A stretch of DNA of 64,000 bases, taken from the NCBI RefSeq assembly GCF_023634845.1, contig NZ_JAMLJL010000001.1, positions 310,001 to 374,000 of the forward strand, given 5' to 3'. Positions 39,240-47,019 of the stretch are shown here, one piece after another (position 1 is the first letter of the stretch; each line of letters opens with the position of its first letter). The DNA comes from Flavobacterium amniphilum (GTDB lineage Bacteria; Bacteroidota; Bacteroidia; Flavobacteriales; Flavobacteriaceae). A program made the translations under genes and the position numbers. A model generated the notes under the pieces. The model saw only the letters and a list, made by a program, of their open reading frames with translations, was not told the origin of the DNA and did not search any database.

Positions 39240-39845
39240 ATGAAAAAAATAGTACTTGGAGTGTTGGTAATTTTTATGTCAACGACAGTTTCTGCACAAA
39301 AGAAGGAAGCTATCTATAAGAAGTTAGCTGAAAAATCTTGTGATTGCGCGATGAAAAAAGGTGCTCCGAATATTGGAGAAGCAGAATTAGGACTTTGTTT
39401 GTTTGAAGCTATCAATACATTGGATGCCAAAGAAATGAAAGTACTTGGTGTCAATAAGGATAACATCATGGAGTCACTTGAAACTATTGCCGAGCCTATC
39501 GGAATCCAAATGGCATTGACCTGTCCAAAGGTTTTTGAAGGAATGATGGCCAAAGATGAAGCCGCTTTGCAAAATGGCGGAGCTGCTAAAGAAACATTTA
39601 CGAATTCAGGTGTTGTTGAAGGACTGACTGTTAATGAATTCAAGAGTATTAAGATAAAAGATGCCAGTAATACGGTTCAGGAGTTTATCTGGTTAACCCA
39701 ATTTGAAGGAGATTCTTTATTGATCAACGGAAAAGTGGTGAAAGGAGACAAGATTGAAGTTGTTTTTACCGAAGAGCAATTTTTTGATGCCAAGACCAAT
39801 GCTTACAAGGCTTTTAATATTATCAAGTCTATAAAATTATTATAA
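39240..39845 (+). CDS. Secreted protein of unknown function
   Basis: 201 residues from the ATG at 39240, giving a signal peptide (MKKIVLGVLVIFMSTTVSAQ); three codons more are possible upstream. The first half has CDCAMKKGAPN and a CPKVFEG segment, so up to four cysteines may form disulfides in the periplasm. I do not recognise a domain. It ends in a perfect palindromic terminator. Confidence 0.7.
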   Translation: MKKIVLGVLVIFMSTTVSAQKKEAIYKKLAEKSCDCAMKKGAPNIGEAELGLCLFEAINTLDAKEMKVLGVNKDNIMESLETIAEPIGIQMALTCPKVFEGMMAKDEAALQNGGAAKETFTNSGVVEGLTVNEFKSIKIKDASNTVQEFIWLTQFEGDSLLINGKVVKGDKIEVVFTEEQFFDAKTNAYKAFNIIKSIKLL

Positions 39846-39875
39846 AAATAAGAGGTTCATATGAACCTCTTATTT
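39846..39875. terminator. Perfect 30-bp palindromic terminator
   Basis: AAATAAGAGGTTCAT followed by its exact complement ATGAACCTCTTATTT, then T-rich sequence. It serves the convergent secreted-protein and patatin genes and overlaps the patatin stop. Confidence 0.88.
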
Positions 39876-40910
39876 GTTTTTAACCAGTTTGCGGGCAATT
39901 TCATTGAGTTGTTCCCTGTTGTTGTCGATGTAGAAAAGACCAGCCTGGATCAGCTCATAGATATTCTTTTTTGAAGTGTCGTCCATTTCGGAAGAAGCAT
40001 TCTTGAGTTGGGGCATGATGCGGTAATAATTCTTTCTGTTCCGTGGGCCAAGGGTGTGGTACATCTTGTCCAGGTAATAATCGACCGTTTCGGCATTTGC
40101 GGTGAGCAAAATATCGATTAAAGGCGAAACCCATTTTATTTTTCCGGCATTTTCAAACTCCTTGAACGAGTAAGGTTTTAAAACCTGGCCGGTTCCTATG
40201 GAGACGATAATCATGTCTTTGATGCTGGGGTAGTCAGGTTTCTGGCTTTCCTGGATCTTTTTGGAAAACGGGATCTTACGCGCTTCTGCATAAGCACACA
40301 TGGCAGGATTATTAGCGTAAACACCGCCGTCAACCAAGGTGTATTCCTGGTTGTATAGCGATTTGACTTTAGCCGGTTCAAAGAACGTGGGTGCTGCACT
40401 TGTGGCCCGGCATACATCCTTCATGTAGAAGTTTTCCAGCGGAGCCTGTGCTTCGTGGCTACAAAAGAATTTAGCCTTGCGTGAGCTGATGTCGTATGAC
40501 GTGATTAAACACGGTTTTATAAGGTTTTTAAGTTCCAGTTTACCGAATACCTCATCCAGTTGTTTTTCGAGGTTCTTTTGGCTGATTTTCTCGTTGAATA
40601 AACCAAAAGGATTAATCAGGCGTTCCCAGAAGCTTACATTAAAGATTGAGTCGCCTTTTTCGGCGTAGAGTTCCAAAGCTTCCAGTACCGAGTACTTGGC
40701 TTTTTGGGGATCGTTTCCCGGGTAGAGGATCAGGGCAGTTATGAGTCCGCCTGTGCTGGATCCTGCAACCAGGTCGAAATAGTCACCGATTTTAGCATCG
40801 GGATGGTCAATTTTCTGGAGTTGTTCCTCAATGTATTTAAGGATAACGCATGTGATAATTCCCCTGATACCACCGCCGTCCAGGCTTAATATTCTGATTT
40901 TTTTAGTCAT
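39870..40910 (-). CDS. Patatin-like phospholipase
   Basis: 346 residues. The oxyanion motif DGGGIRGIITCVIL (residues 11-24), the catalytic serine in LVAGSSTGGLITALIL (near 53) and the aspartate in LVDGGVYANNPAMCAY (near 195) are all intact. There is no signal peptide, so it probably acts on membrane lipids from the cytoplasm. It is last in a four-gene leftward unit with gaps of 2, 3 and 15 bases. No cyclic-nucleotide synthase gene is near, so a CBASS effector role is not supported. Confidence 0.92.
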   Translation of the reverse strand: MTKKIRILSLDGGGIRGIITCVILKYIEEQLQKIDHPDAKIGDYFDLVAGSSTGGLITALILYPGNDPQKAKYSVLEALELYAEKGDSIFNVSFWERLINPFGLFNEKISQKNLEKQLDEVFGKLELKNLIKPCLITSYDISSRKAKFFCSHEAQAPLENFYMKDVCRATSAAPTFFEPAKVKSLYNQEYTLVDGGVYANNPAMCAYAEARKIPFSKKIQESQKPDYPSIKDMIIVSIGTGQVLKPYSFKEFENAGKIKWVSPLIDILLTANAETVDYYLDKMYHTLGPRNRKNYYRIMPQLKNASSEMDDTSKKNIYELIQAGLFYIDNNREQLNEIARKLVKNK

Positions 40911-40912
40911 GT

Positions 40913-41233
40913 TTAAATTCGTATGAGAATTGTTTTCAGTATGATTTTCAAGATACTGTTCTGCAATTCGTTTATTTTAGTTTGATTGAGTCCGGCATCT
41001 TTCAATACCTGGAGTGTTATTAATTCCCTCTGGCTGATGACCAGCCATTCCACCTCATCCAGAGAGAGCATTCCTTCCTGGTACAAAATGTGCCATTTAT
41101 TTAGTTTTTCATCGGAAAGTTTTAAATAATTATTGATTTCTTCTTCAATTTTTGGAGGAAAAGTTAGATGATTTTCATCAAATAGCGCAATAATATTTGT
41201 TTTAATTTCGGAAATAAAAGGAGGTGTCTGCAT
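40913..41233 (-). CDS. Small helical protein of unknown function
   Basis: 106 residues, predicted all-helical, with no membrane segment or signal peptide and no motif I recognise. It lies two bases from the patatin gene and three from the lipoprotein gene, so its expression is tied to theirs. Confidence 0.7.
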   Translation of the reverse strand: MQTPPFISEIKTNIIALFDENHLTFPPKIEEEINNYLKLSDEKLNKWHILYQEGMLSLDEVEWLVISQRELITLQVLKDAGLNQTKINELQNSILKIILKTILIRI

Positions 41234-41236
41234 GGC

Positions 41237-41650
41237 TTATTTTTGTTTAGCGGTTTCGAGAATGATGATTTGGTCAAAGGCTTCATTGAATTGTTTCGCT
41301 GATTCTCCGGCAAAGGAAGGATTCAGTTTGTTGTTTTGTTTCCAGAGCGAAAGGAACTTCGGAAGTAATGTTTGTTCGTTTCCGGCGATTTTGGACCACA
41401 TCATGACCGTGACTTCATTATTTGGTTTGTTCTTTTCATAGTCAAGATGCGAGTTGAGTTCGTTGATCAGGAGATTCGCTTCTTCCTGATGATTTGTGTA
41501 AGCGTTTGTGGAAAGTAAAGCCAAAGTATTTGTCTTTGCTTTCAGTTCGATGGCTTTTTGATGTGAGTAACTGTCATAGGTTGTGATTTTAATTACCTGA
41601 CAAGACGTTAGCAGTAAAAATACCGCAGTGAATTTGAATAGTGTTTTCAT
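41237..41650 (-). CDS. Small lipoprotein of unknown function
   Basis: 137 residues. The N-terminus MKTLFKFTAVFLLLTSC ends in a lipobox cysteine. The mature part is helical (KAIELKAKTNTLALLSTNAY; ANLLINELNSHLDYEKNKPN) with no family I can name. It is in the middle of the patatin-M15 unit. Confidence 0.75.
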   Translation of the reverse strand: MKTLFKFTAVFLLLTSCQVIKITTYDSYSHQKAIELKAKTNTLALLSTNAYTNHQEEANLLINELNSHLDYEKNKPNNEVTVMMWSKIAGNEQTLLPKFLSLWKQNNKLNPSFAGESAKQFNEAFDQIIILETAKQK

Positions 41651-41665
41651 GGTATGATTTTTTTC

Positions 41666-42142
41666 TTATAATTGTATATAGCCTGTTTTACCGATGGGGT
41701 GTTTTTTTAACACCCTCCAATCGGAATAACCCTTCTTTTCGAAGTGCGAAAGATCTTTGAATGTTTTCCAGTTTCCTCCCCAGATCCAACCGTGGGAAGC
41801 GAATATCCGGACACATTCGTACCAGTCGGCGATTTGATCATTGTCCCAGTCTTTAGCCGTATCCCAGGAAGCTTCCTTACCGTTGATGATTAGGCAGATG
41901 TCGACTGCGAGTCCGTAATTATGAACGGATTGGCCGCCTTTTGCATTGGTAACTTTCTTTCCCGGTTTTGTTCTTCCCAAGGTATAAAGTGCATCCTGTT
42001 CTTTGAATGTGCGGAGACCTTCGGTGACGCGAACCTGTGCTTTTCCCGTAAGCTCATGGTTGCATTTTGAGATGATTTTGGTTACTTCATCCCTTACGGA
42101 AGGATGAAGTTTTGCGATTCGTTCTGTAGTGTATTTGTCCAT
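41666..42142 (-). CDS. M15 family peptidase (endolysin-like)
   Basis: 158 residues from the ATG at 42142. The metal-binding residues are in GGQSVHNYGLAVDICLI (His and Asp, near residue 75) and LSHFEKKGY (His, near 140), with the opening VRVTEGLRTFKEQDALYTLG. This matches the VanY/L-alanyl-D-glutamate peptidase group that includes phage endolysins. There is no signal peptide, which fits an endolysin or an effector delivered by another route. It starts the four-gene unit. Confidence 0.88.
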   Translation of the reverse strand: MDKYTTERIAKLHPSVRDEVTKIISKCNHELTGKAQVRVTEGLRTFKEQDALYTLGRTKPGKKVTNAKGGQSVHNYGLAVDICLIINGKEASWDTAKDWDNDQIADWYECVRIFASHGWIWGGNWKTFKDLSHFEKKGYSDWRVLKKHPIGKTGYIQL

Positions 42143-42235
42143 TTTCTTCGTATTGTTTGTATGGTACAAATATACAAGAAAATAATCTTAATTGCAAGTA
42201 ATTATTGGATTATATTCATCTATTAAGTGAATTAA

Positions 42236-42300
42236 TTCTTAGTAATGAGTGATTAGTGACGAGTAATTAGTGATTAGCTCTTAGCCCATAGTGCTTAGTG
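42236..42300. repeat. Low-complexity GTGATTAGT-type direct repeats
   Basis: Imperfect copies of AATGAGTGATTAGTGACG and AATTAGTGATTAG. Related sequence is seen at 19926-19967 before the TenI-like gene and at 21838-21875 before thiC. Confidence 0.6.
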
Positions 42301-42318
42301 GGCTCATATTTAAAAATA

Positions 42319-42595
42319 TAGCTTCCACAATAAAATATATTGGCTCCACAATAGTTTATAGAGGCTCCACAATAGATGATATTCATTCTGCAATAGTTCA
42401 TAGAGGCTCCACAATAGATGATATTGGTTCTGCAATAGTTCATGGAGGCTCCACAATAGACGATATTCATTCTGCAATAGTTCATAGAGGCTCCACAATA
42501 GATGATATTGGTTCTGCAATAGTTTACAGAGGCTCCACAATAGATGATATTGGCTCCACAATAGTTCATAGAGGCTCCACAATAGTTGATATTTA
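42319..42595. repeat. Tandem array of 13 units of 21 bp
   Basis: Each unit is an 11-base core, CTCCACAATAG or TTCTGCAATAG, plus a 10-base spacer (ATGATATTGG/CA type or TTCATAGAGG type). The two core-spacer combinations mostly alternate, giving a 42-bp higher-order period. All units keep exactly 21 bp. Because 21 is divisible by three, frames stay open on both strands, but start codons and composition do not support a real protein. Confidence 0.92.
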
Positions 42596-42692
42596 CTTTT
42601 TACTATTTTGTTTTTGTAAAGTAAATGGTTTAATTACAGTGTTTTATGCGTAAATTTATGATTCGTTTTTGTTTCACTTAATTTTTTGCATC

Positions 42693-42989
42693 ATGTTTAT
42701 AGTCCGGGAAATTTTTTATTTGCAGTTTGGCCGTTTCAAAGATGCCAAAGCCTTAGTGGATGAAGCCACTAAAACAGGATTGATCACATTGCCTTCAGGC
42801 GGAAGAGTCCTTACCGATTTTACTGGGGAAGGGTATCGTTTTATACTGGAAATGCCTTATGAAACGCTGGCGGCTTTCGAAACCGATCTGACAAAGGAAA
42901 TGAGCGCAACGGCCTGGAAGGATTGGTATGAAAAATTCAAACCGCTGGTACGGCATTCGGAACGGGAGATTTTGAAGCAGATATCCTGA
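42693..42989 (+). CDS. Small protein with NIPSNAP-like appearance, unknown
   Basis: 98 residues from the ATG at 42693 (MFIVREIFYLQFGRFKDAKA). The pattern of a first strand, a helix, a strand with GYRFILEMPYE and a helix ending in a Trp-rich WKDWYEKF resembles dimeric alpha-beta barrel (NIPSNAP/ABM) proteins. The function is not known. It is alone on the plus strand between the 21-bp array and the toxin region. Confidence 0.65.
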   Translation: MFIVREIFYLQFGRFKDAKALVDEATKTGLITLPSGGRVLTDFTGEGYRFILEMPYETLAAFETDLTKEMSATAWKDWYEKFKPLVRHSEREILKQIS

Positions 42990-43029
42990 TATAAAAACCC
43001 TGCAATTGATGTTGAAGGTTTTTTTTTCT

Positions 43030-43140
43030 TTATGGGCACGTATTCCTACGGCAGTTCGGCTAAAGCCTCGTGTGCAAATCCGCGCTATCTGGTTCTTCGT
43101 CAGTTCGATTAAAACCGCGTATCAAATCCGCGCTATTGGG
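43030..43140. repeat. Two GC-rich palindromic repeat copies
   Basis: Two adjacent copies (about 43033-43084 and 43085-43140) share CAGTTCG-GCTAAAGCC/GATTAAAACC followed by CAAATCCGCGCTAT. A third, partly inverted copy lies at 43733-43792. Together they bracket the orphan toxin-tip/immunity pair. The unit reads like imperfect hairpins. Confidence 0.75.
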
Positions 43141-43553
43141 TTTGTGTTAAAATTGTGATAATCATTATCTGGAAATAGATTTATGTCTTCTTTTGTGAAT
43201 AAATACCAACCATCTGCTTGTATTTCAACATTGCAAACAATAATTTCTGAATGAATTTTTAAAAATTCTTTTAAAAATGGGATAGTTAGAATGTCGTCTG
43301 ACCAACAAGAGATCATTCCATTAATGCTATATCCGTCTTTTAGATCACCAATGAGTTTTTTGTATTCATCAGTAGTTGTGCTATGTAGATAAATGGTTTT
43401 GTAAGAGCCATCATTTTCCTGAACTGAGGCAGTGACTGTATCTTTATCCCTGCCTTCAATAAGATTGAGTGTTTTTATGGTTTTTAGAAAAGAATCGTTT
43501 AGTTCTTTTTTTTCTATAAAGTGATTAGATAATAGATAAACTGCATATTTCAT
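43122..43553 (-). CDS. Putative immunity protein of the orphan toxin tip
   Basis: 143 residues, acidic and without signal peptide or membrane segment. I recognise no family. Its ATG overlaps the stop of the preceding toxin-tip frame (TAATG), the arrangement seen between polymorphic toxin C-termini and their immunity genes, and the pair lies between repeats. I infer an immunity role from context only. Its end runs into the second GC-rich repeat copy. Confidence 0.65.
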   Translation of the reverse strand: MKYAVYLLSNHFIEKKELNDSFLKTIKTLNLIEGRDKDTVTASVQENDGSYKTIYLHSTTTDEYKKLIGDLKDGYSINGMISCWSDDILTIPFLKEFLKIHSEIIVCNVEIQADGWYLFTKEDINLFPDNDYHNFNTNPIARI

Positions 43554-43747
43554 TATTTTAATTTTTTTAATTGTTTATAATCTGATAATATTGTTACCCC
43601 CATTTCTTTTATTTCTTGAAAAATTGGGTTTGTTTTTTCTAAGCCATCAGTTAGCTCTTCAAAAACTAAAATTACTTTTTTATTGCTTACATTGATATAT
43701 TCGGGATTAAGAGGATTAGTATACCTTCTAACCCCGATAGCGCGGAT
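43553..43747 (-). pseudogene. Orphan toxin C-terminal fragment
   Basis: An open frame of about 64 codons with no start codon. It reads GVRRYTNPLNPEYINVSNKK, then VILVFEELTDGLEKTNP, and ends QLKKLK just where the immunity-like gene begins. It begins inside the GC-rich repeat at about 43736, with an in-frame stop at 43748-43750. This looks like the last part of a toxin module cut off from its delivery protein. The toxin family is not identified. Confidence 0.6.
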
Positions 43748-43792
43748 TTACTTCGTCAGTTCGCTTCGCTCGTGTGCAATCCGTGCTGAAAG
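43733..43792. repeat. Third GC-rich palindromic repeat copy
   Basis: GATAGCGCGGATTTACTTCG, then CAGTTCG and CTCGTGTGCAATCCGTGCT. The outer AGCGCGGATT and AATCCGTGCT can pair. Its left part is the inverse of the copies at 43030-43140. Confidence 0.75.
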
Positions 43793-43827
43793 AGGTAAAC
43801 AAATCTAATAAAATTGCTTTTTAAAAA

Positions 43828-43858
43828 TAAAACCACAACGGTATTGTTGTGGTTTAAA
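43828..43858 (-). terminator. Terminator hairpin of the immunity-toxin unit
   Basis: Stem AAACCACAAC/GTTGTGGTTT (43830-43839 with 43846-43855). Read leftward it is followed by a T-rich tract. Confidence 0.75.
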
Positions 43859-43874
43859 ATCAATATTATGTTTT

Positions 43875-43904
43875 TAAGCACGAGCGTCCTACTCTCGCCA
43901 ACAG
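43875..43904 (-). pseudogene. Possible 3' fragment of a 5S rRNA gene
   Basis: On the minus strand GGCGAGAGTAGGACG followed by CTCGTGCTT resembles the 3' arm of bacterial 5S rRNA (the GCGAGAGTAGG loop-E strand and helix I). No other part of a 5S gene is present. It is immediately followed by the terminator at 43828-43858. The match is by recall of the consensus and needs a search. Confidence 0.35.
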
Positions 43905-43906
43905 GT

Positions 43907-44329
43907 TTATTCTTCTTCTGTAATACTTAAATAAAGGGGTTTGTTTTCCTCTAAACATTCTTCACAAACTTGATAAGCTTTAAATAGTTTATTGATTACG
44001 TTATCTTGTAAATTTTCTCCAACAATATTTAACTTTATTTCTTTACCCAAGAAAATGATTGTTGGTCTTCCATGTTGTTCAGATTTCCTATCTATTAAAA
44101 GTTCATTTATTTTATTTTCAAGCATTTCTTTTAATAATAAAATTTGTTCTTTTGATAAAAGAAAATCTTTTATGGGTAGATTATCTAATTTTTCTTTGAA
44201 AAAATCTAGTCCAAAACCTTCAGTGAAGCCAATGTCCTCCCAACTTGAAGCTTTAAATGTTTCATTTTTAATCCACTCATCAGCAGATTTATCATAATAT
44301 GGGGTATTGCTTGTTAATAGTTTTTTCAT
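43907..44329 (-). CDS. Putative immunity protein for the 877-aa toxin
   Basis: 140 residues, acidic, no signal peptide, no family I recognise. It starts two bases after the stop of the 877-residue protein and shares that protein's AT-rich 3' composition. Position and size fit a cognate immunity gene. Its C-terminus (CEECLEENKPLYLSITEEE) is strongly acidic. Confidence 0.65.
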   Translation of the reverse strand: MKKLLTSNTPYYDKSADEWIKNETFKASSWEDIGFTEGFGLDFFKEKLDNLPIKDFLLSKEQILLLKEMLENKINELLIDRKSEQHGRPTIIFLGKEIKLNIVGENLQDNVINKLFKAYQVCEECLEENKPLYLSITEEE

Positions 44330-44331
44330 CT

Positions 44332-46965
44332 TTATTTTTTTATATAATTTAACATTATTTCGTCCCTTGTTATATTTAGAGGATTAAATCTAACTCGAAT
44401 ATATCCATTTTTTTTTGCCCATTTTCCTGAAAAAGTTTCAAAAGCAGCCTCTTCGTAGGTCATTTTTTTAATATCAACAGCATCCCAAAATTGATTTAAA
44501 AGTAATGATTTTCCTCCATAATCAGAATAGGATTCAGATTTTTGCCAAATATCCAATGTTCCATCTGGATTTCCGTATTTTTTATTTCTGTTAAAATATG
44601 CCAGAGCATCATCTAACATTATTTCACCTAAACCTGAAAGCTTATCCGTTATAGATTTCGGAATGTTGAAATCTGCATAAAGTAGATTTTCTCCTTTTTC
44701 TATTGGAAGGCGTCTGATTTTTCCAAATGATTCATCTAATAATGAGATTGAGCAATTGATTTCTTCTTCGTTGACACCTCTTGAGAGCTTATAAATTAAT
44801 TTTTTTCTATCTGGCACTCTGGACAGCTTTCCAACTCTATTTCCAAATTCATCTATTAGAGTGAAATACATTTTAACGCCTTTAGTTGGAGGAAGTCCTG
44901 AGGTGTTCACATCCTCAATTCTAATTTTCTTTCTTCTATTTAGTATGTTTTCACAAACTTCTTCAAAACGTTTCTCATTAGATAAATTTTTAATCAAATC
45001 TTTAGCAGCTTTTCCAAAATTTTGTGGCTTTGCCTGAACAATCGCTTCTCCTTTATAGATTAAGGCTACCTGTTCTTCTATCTTGTCACCTGTTTGAACA
45101 TCACCACTCACTAAAATTACACTTTTTTTGAAAAGTTCATCCACTTTAAATTTGTCTAAGTTTCCACCCGTTGCCAAAACAATTTCAGAATTATCCCGTA
45201 ATGCTTTAACGGTATTTTGGGTAAAACCGGAAATATTCACTTCCAAAAAAGCTTTTAACAGCATTGCCCGAGTAAAGTTGATGTAATTGTAATTTTTTAC
45301 TTTTACAGCAAGTTTTATGACACCATTTGCTGTTCTGTATAAGGATTGGACAAGCTGCGGTGCACTTACTATAGCCGTTGCCATCCCGCCAATCAAATAG
45401 ATTTTCTCCCAGGTTTCCAGTAATTCTTTTCCTTCTTTAGTTTTTTCAAGCTCTTCAACAACCGTTTGAACGGCTATGTCTGTAGTGGCTAAACCAATAT
45501 CGGCAATGGCCAGTGCAAGGGCGCCAGGGTTTGCTGTTGTGTAAAGCACTATTATTCCCCCAATCACAGCAAGTATGTCAAACCCGATGCGGATCATTTT
45601 TTCGACTTCGATCCACTCGTCCTGATCAGACAAGGCTTTGATGTAAATGGCAGGTACGAGAAGTGTTTCTTTGTCTTTGCCGTTGCGTATTTCGAGCGTG
45701 ACCAAATCCAATGAATGGTACATGGCGCCATCATCTATTTCTTCAGTTTCGGTATGTGCTGTTTCAACATCTTCTCCCGTGCCGATGCTAACTCCATTGT
45801 CATCGTCTATTACGTTTGGTGAAGTGGTATAATAAGTTGTTTTTTTCAGTTGCTGCAGATAGAACTCATCGTCTTTTTCATCGGAAAATAATGCTGTGAG
45901 GTCTCCGTTGAACTTATAGCCATTGCCATAAATAAACTTCTTGTCCCGTTTGTCTTTGGCACCATAAAATTTATCCTGGACCATGATCGCATTCAATAAT
46001 GAAGCAAACAGCATTTTGTTTTCGATAAGCTGATTTTCAATTACCGAACTTCCATCAAGGCTTTTATAAATGCTTTTAAGCAAAACGTCTTCAGAGAGTA
46101 GGATTTGTAATGCACTTGGGAATTTTGTGAGTAACTCCAACGCTTTGATTAATACTCCGCTTTCGTCATTGAAAATGCCAAAGAAGCCACTGTTGTTGTC
46201 ATATTCAGCCAATAACTTCATGTGATTGAATATTGTATCCATTTGTAACCTGCCGCCATTAAGGAAACTCAAGTTTGAAGGCAATTGTTGATAAAGGAAG
46301 ACCAATGCTTCTATTTGTTTTGTGCTTTCCAGAAGTGACTGGAATTTCATTTTTAAATGGTTTAAGAAATAATCTTGCTTTAAAAACTTCAACATTGCGA
46401 TGAAGTCATTTACGTTTTCAGTTTTAATAATTACTGCGCTGTATTTTTCCTCAAGAGTGTAATCATTTGATATTTCAGGAGTGCCGCTAAAGTCTCTTAT
46501 ATCAAGAGCATCTTTATAGATGAATTCAATTGCGTAGTATGCTTTTTTTTGAACCGGATCGATGTGGATTGTCATTCCCGGTTTTTTAAAAGAAACGTGA
46601 CAGGCTCTTTTGTTCAGTTTGACATCTAAGTTAGCCGCTTTTTCTTTGTTGGTTTTTTCATCGATGTAGGTGAAAGGAACACTTGGCTTAAATTCAACTC
46701 TTCCGTTCAACTTCCCTATAATTGTGTCATTGCCGTGATAAAATGGTCCTTCTCCTCCCAATACTTTTATGGGTAGGTTACGGGTGTATTTTTGATAATG
46801 ATAGAAGACATCATTTGAATCAAGATTATTCCTGATGTCTTCCAGTAGAAGTTTAACATTCAAAGCTTCTTTATGAAAGTCATTTGTATGTGAGAGGCAT
46901 TTGGTTTCCTCTCCATATAGACTATCATATGAAATCTCATCAAAAGATTTATAATTTGTACTCAT
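44332..46965 (-). CDS. Putative polymorphic toxin, 877 aa
   Basis: The first 450 residues are mainly soluble and unassigned; an internal hydrophobic region (about 460-560: FDILAVIGGIIVLYTTANPG; YLIGGMATAIVSAPQLVQSL) looks like the membrane-inserting or pretoxin segment of large secreted toxins. From about residue 660 the DNA becomes more AT-rich and the protein basic; the end (WAKKNGYIRVRFNPLNITRD) reads like a nuclease- or RNase-type tip, but I see no diagnostic catalytic motif. There is no N-terminal signal peptide. A small acidic gene follows within two bases. It lies 54 bases after the 1223-residue gene. Toxin status is inference from architecture and context. Confidence 0.6.
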   Translation of the reverse strand: MSTNYKSFDEISYDSLYGEETKCLSHTNDFHKEALNVKLLLEDIRNNLDSNDVFYHYQKYTRNLPIKVLGGEGPFYHGNDTIIGKLNGRVEFKPSVPFTYIDEKTNKEKAANLDVKLNKRACHVSFKKPGMTIHIDPVQKKAYYAIEFIYKDALDIRDFSGTPEISNDYTLEEKYSAVIIKTENVNDFIAMLKFLKQDYFLNHLKMKFQSLLESTKQIEALVFLYQQLPSNLSFLNGGRLQMDTIFNHMKLLAEYDNNSGFFGIFNDESGVLIKALELLTKFPSALQILLSEDVLLKSIYKSLDGSSVIENQLIENKMLFASLLNAIMVQDKFYGAKDKRDKKFIYGNGYKFNGDLTALFSDEKDDEFYLQQLKKTTYYTTSPNVIDDDNGVSIGTGEDVETAHTETEEIDDGAMYHSLDLVTLEIRNGKDKETLLVPAIYIKALSDQDEWIEVEKMIRIGFDILAVIGGIIVLYTTANPGALALAIADIGLATTDIAVQTVVEELEKTKEGKELLETWEKIYLIGGMATAIVSAPQLVQSLYRTANGVIKLAVKVKNYNYINFTRAMLLKAFLEVNISGFTQNTVKALRDNSEIVLATGGNLDKFKVDELFKKSVILVSGDVQTGDKIEEQVALIYKGEAIVQAKPQNFGKAAKDLIKNLSNEKRFEEVCENILNRRKKIRIEDVNTSGLPPTKGVKMYFTLIDEFGNRVGKLSRVPDRKKLIYKLSRGVNEEEINCSISLLDESFGKIRRLPIEKGENLLYADFNIPKSITDKLSGLGEIMLDDALAYFNRNKKYGNPDGTLDIWQKSESYSDYGGKSLLLNQFWDAVDIKKMTYEEAAFETFSGKWAKKNGYIRVRFNPLNITRDEIMLNYIKK

Positions 46966-46977
46966 AATTCATGTTTT

Positions 46978-47006
46978 AAAAACCCCTGCGATAAACAGGG
47001 GTTTAA
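46978..47006 (-). terminator. Hairpin after the 1223-aa gene
   Basis: Stem AAACCCCTG/CAGGGGTTT (46980-46988 with 46996-47004). A related stem is found after the 1233-aa gene. The T-run is modest, so read-through into the toxin gene is possible. Confidence 0.7.
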
Positions 47007-47019
47007 GGTTATACATTTG

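Noticed and set aside
39870-40910. CBASS or retron-type defence effector (patatin)
   Set aside because: No nucleotidyltransferase, reverse transcriptase or ubiquitin-like accessory gene is adjacent; neighbours are a lipoprotein and an M15 peptidase.
42319-42595. CRISPR array
   Set aside because: Repeat and spacer parts are 11 and 10 bases, spacers are not unique, and no cas gene is nearby.
42267-42653. Open frames on both strands across the 21-bp array (repeats such as GSTIDDIGSAIVHR)
   Set aside because: They stay open because 21 is a multiple of three; the + frame starts at a GTG in repetitive DNA, and both strands are equally open, so coding is not supported.
44332-46965. Rhs or CdiA assignment for the 877-aa protein
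   Set aside because: No YD repeats, haemagglutinin repeats, PxxxxDPxGL motif or signal peptide were seen.
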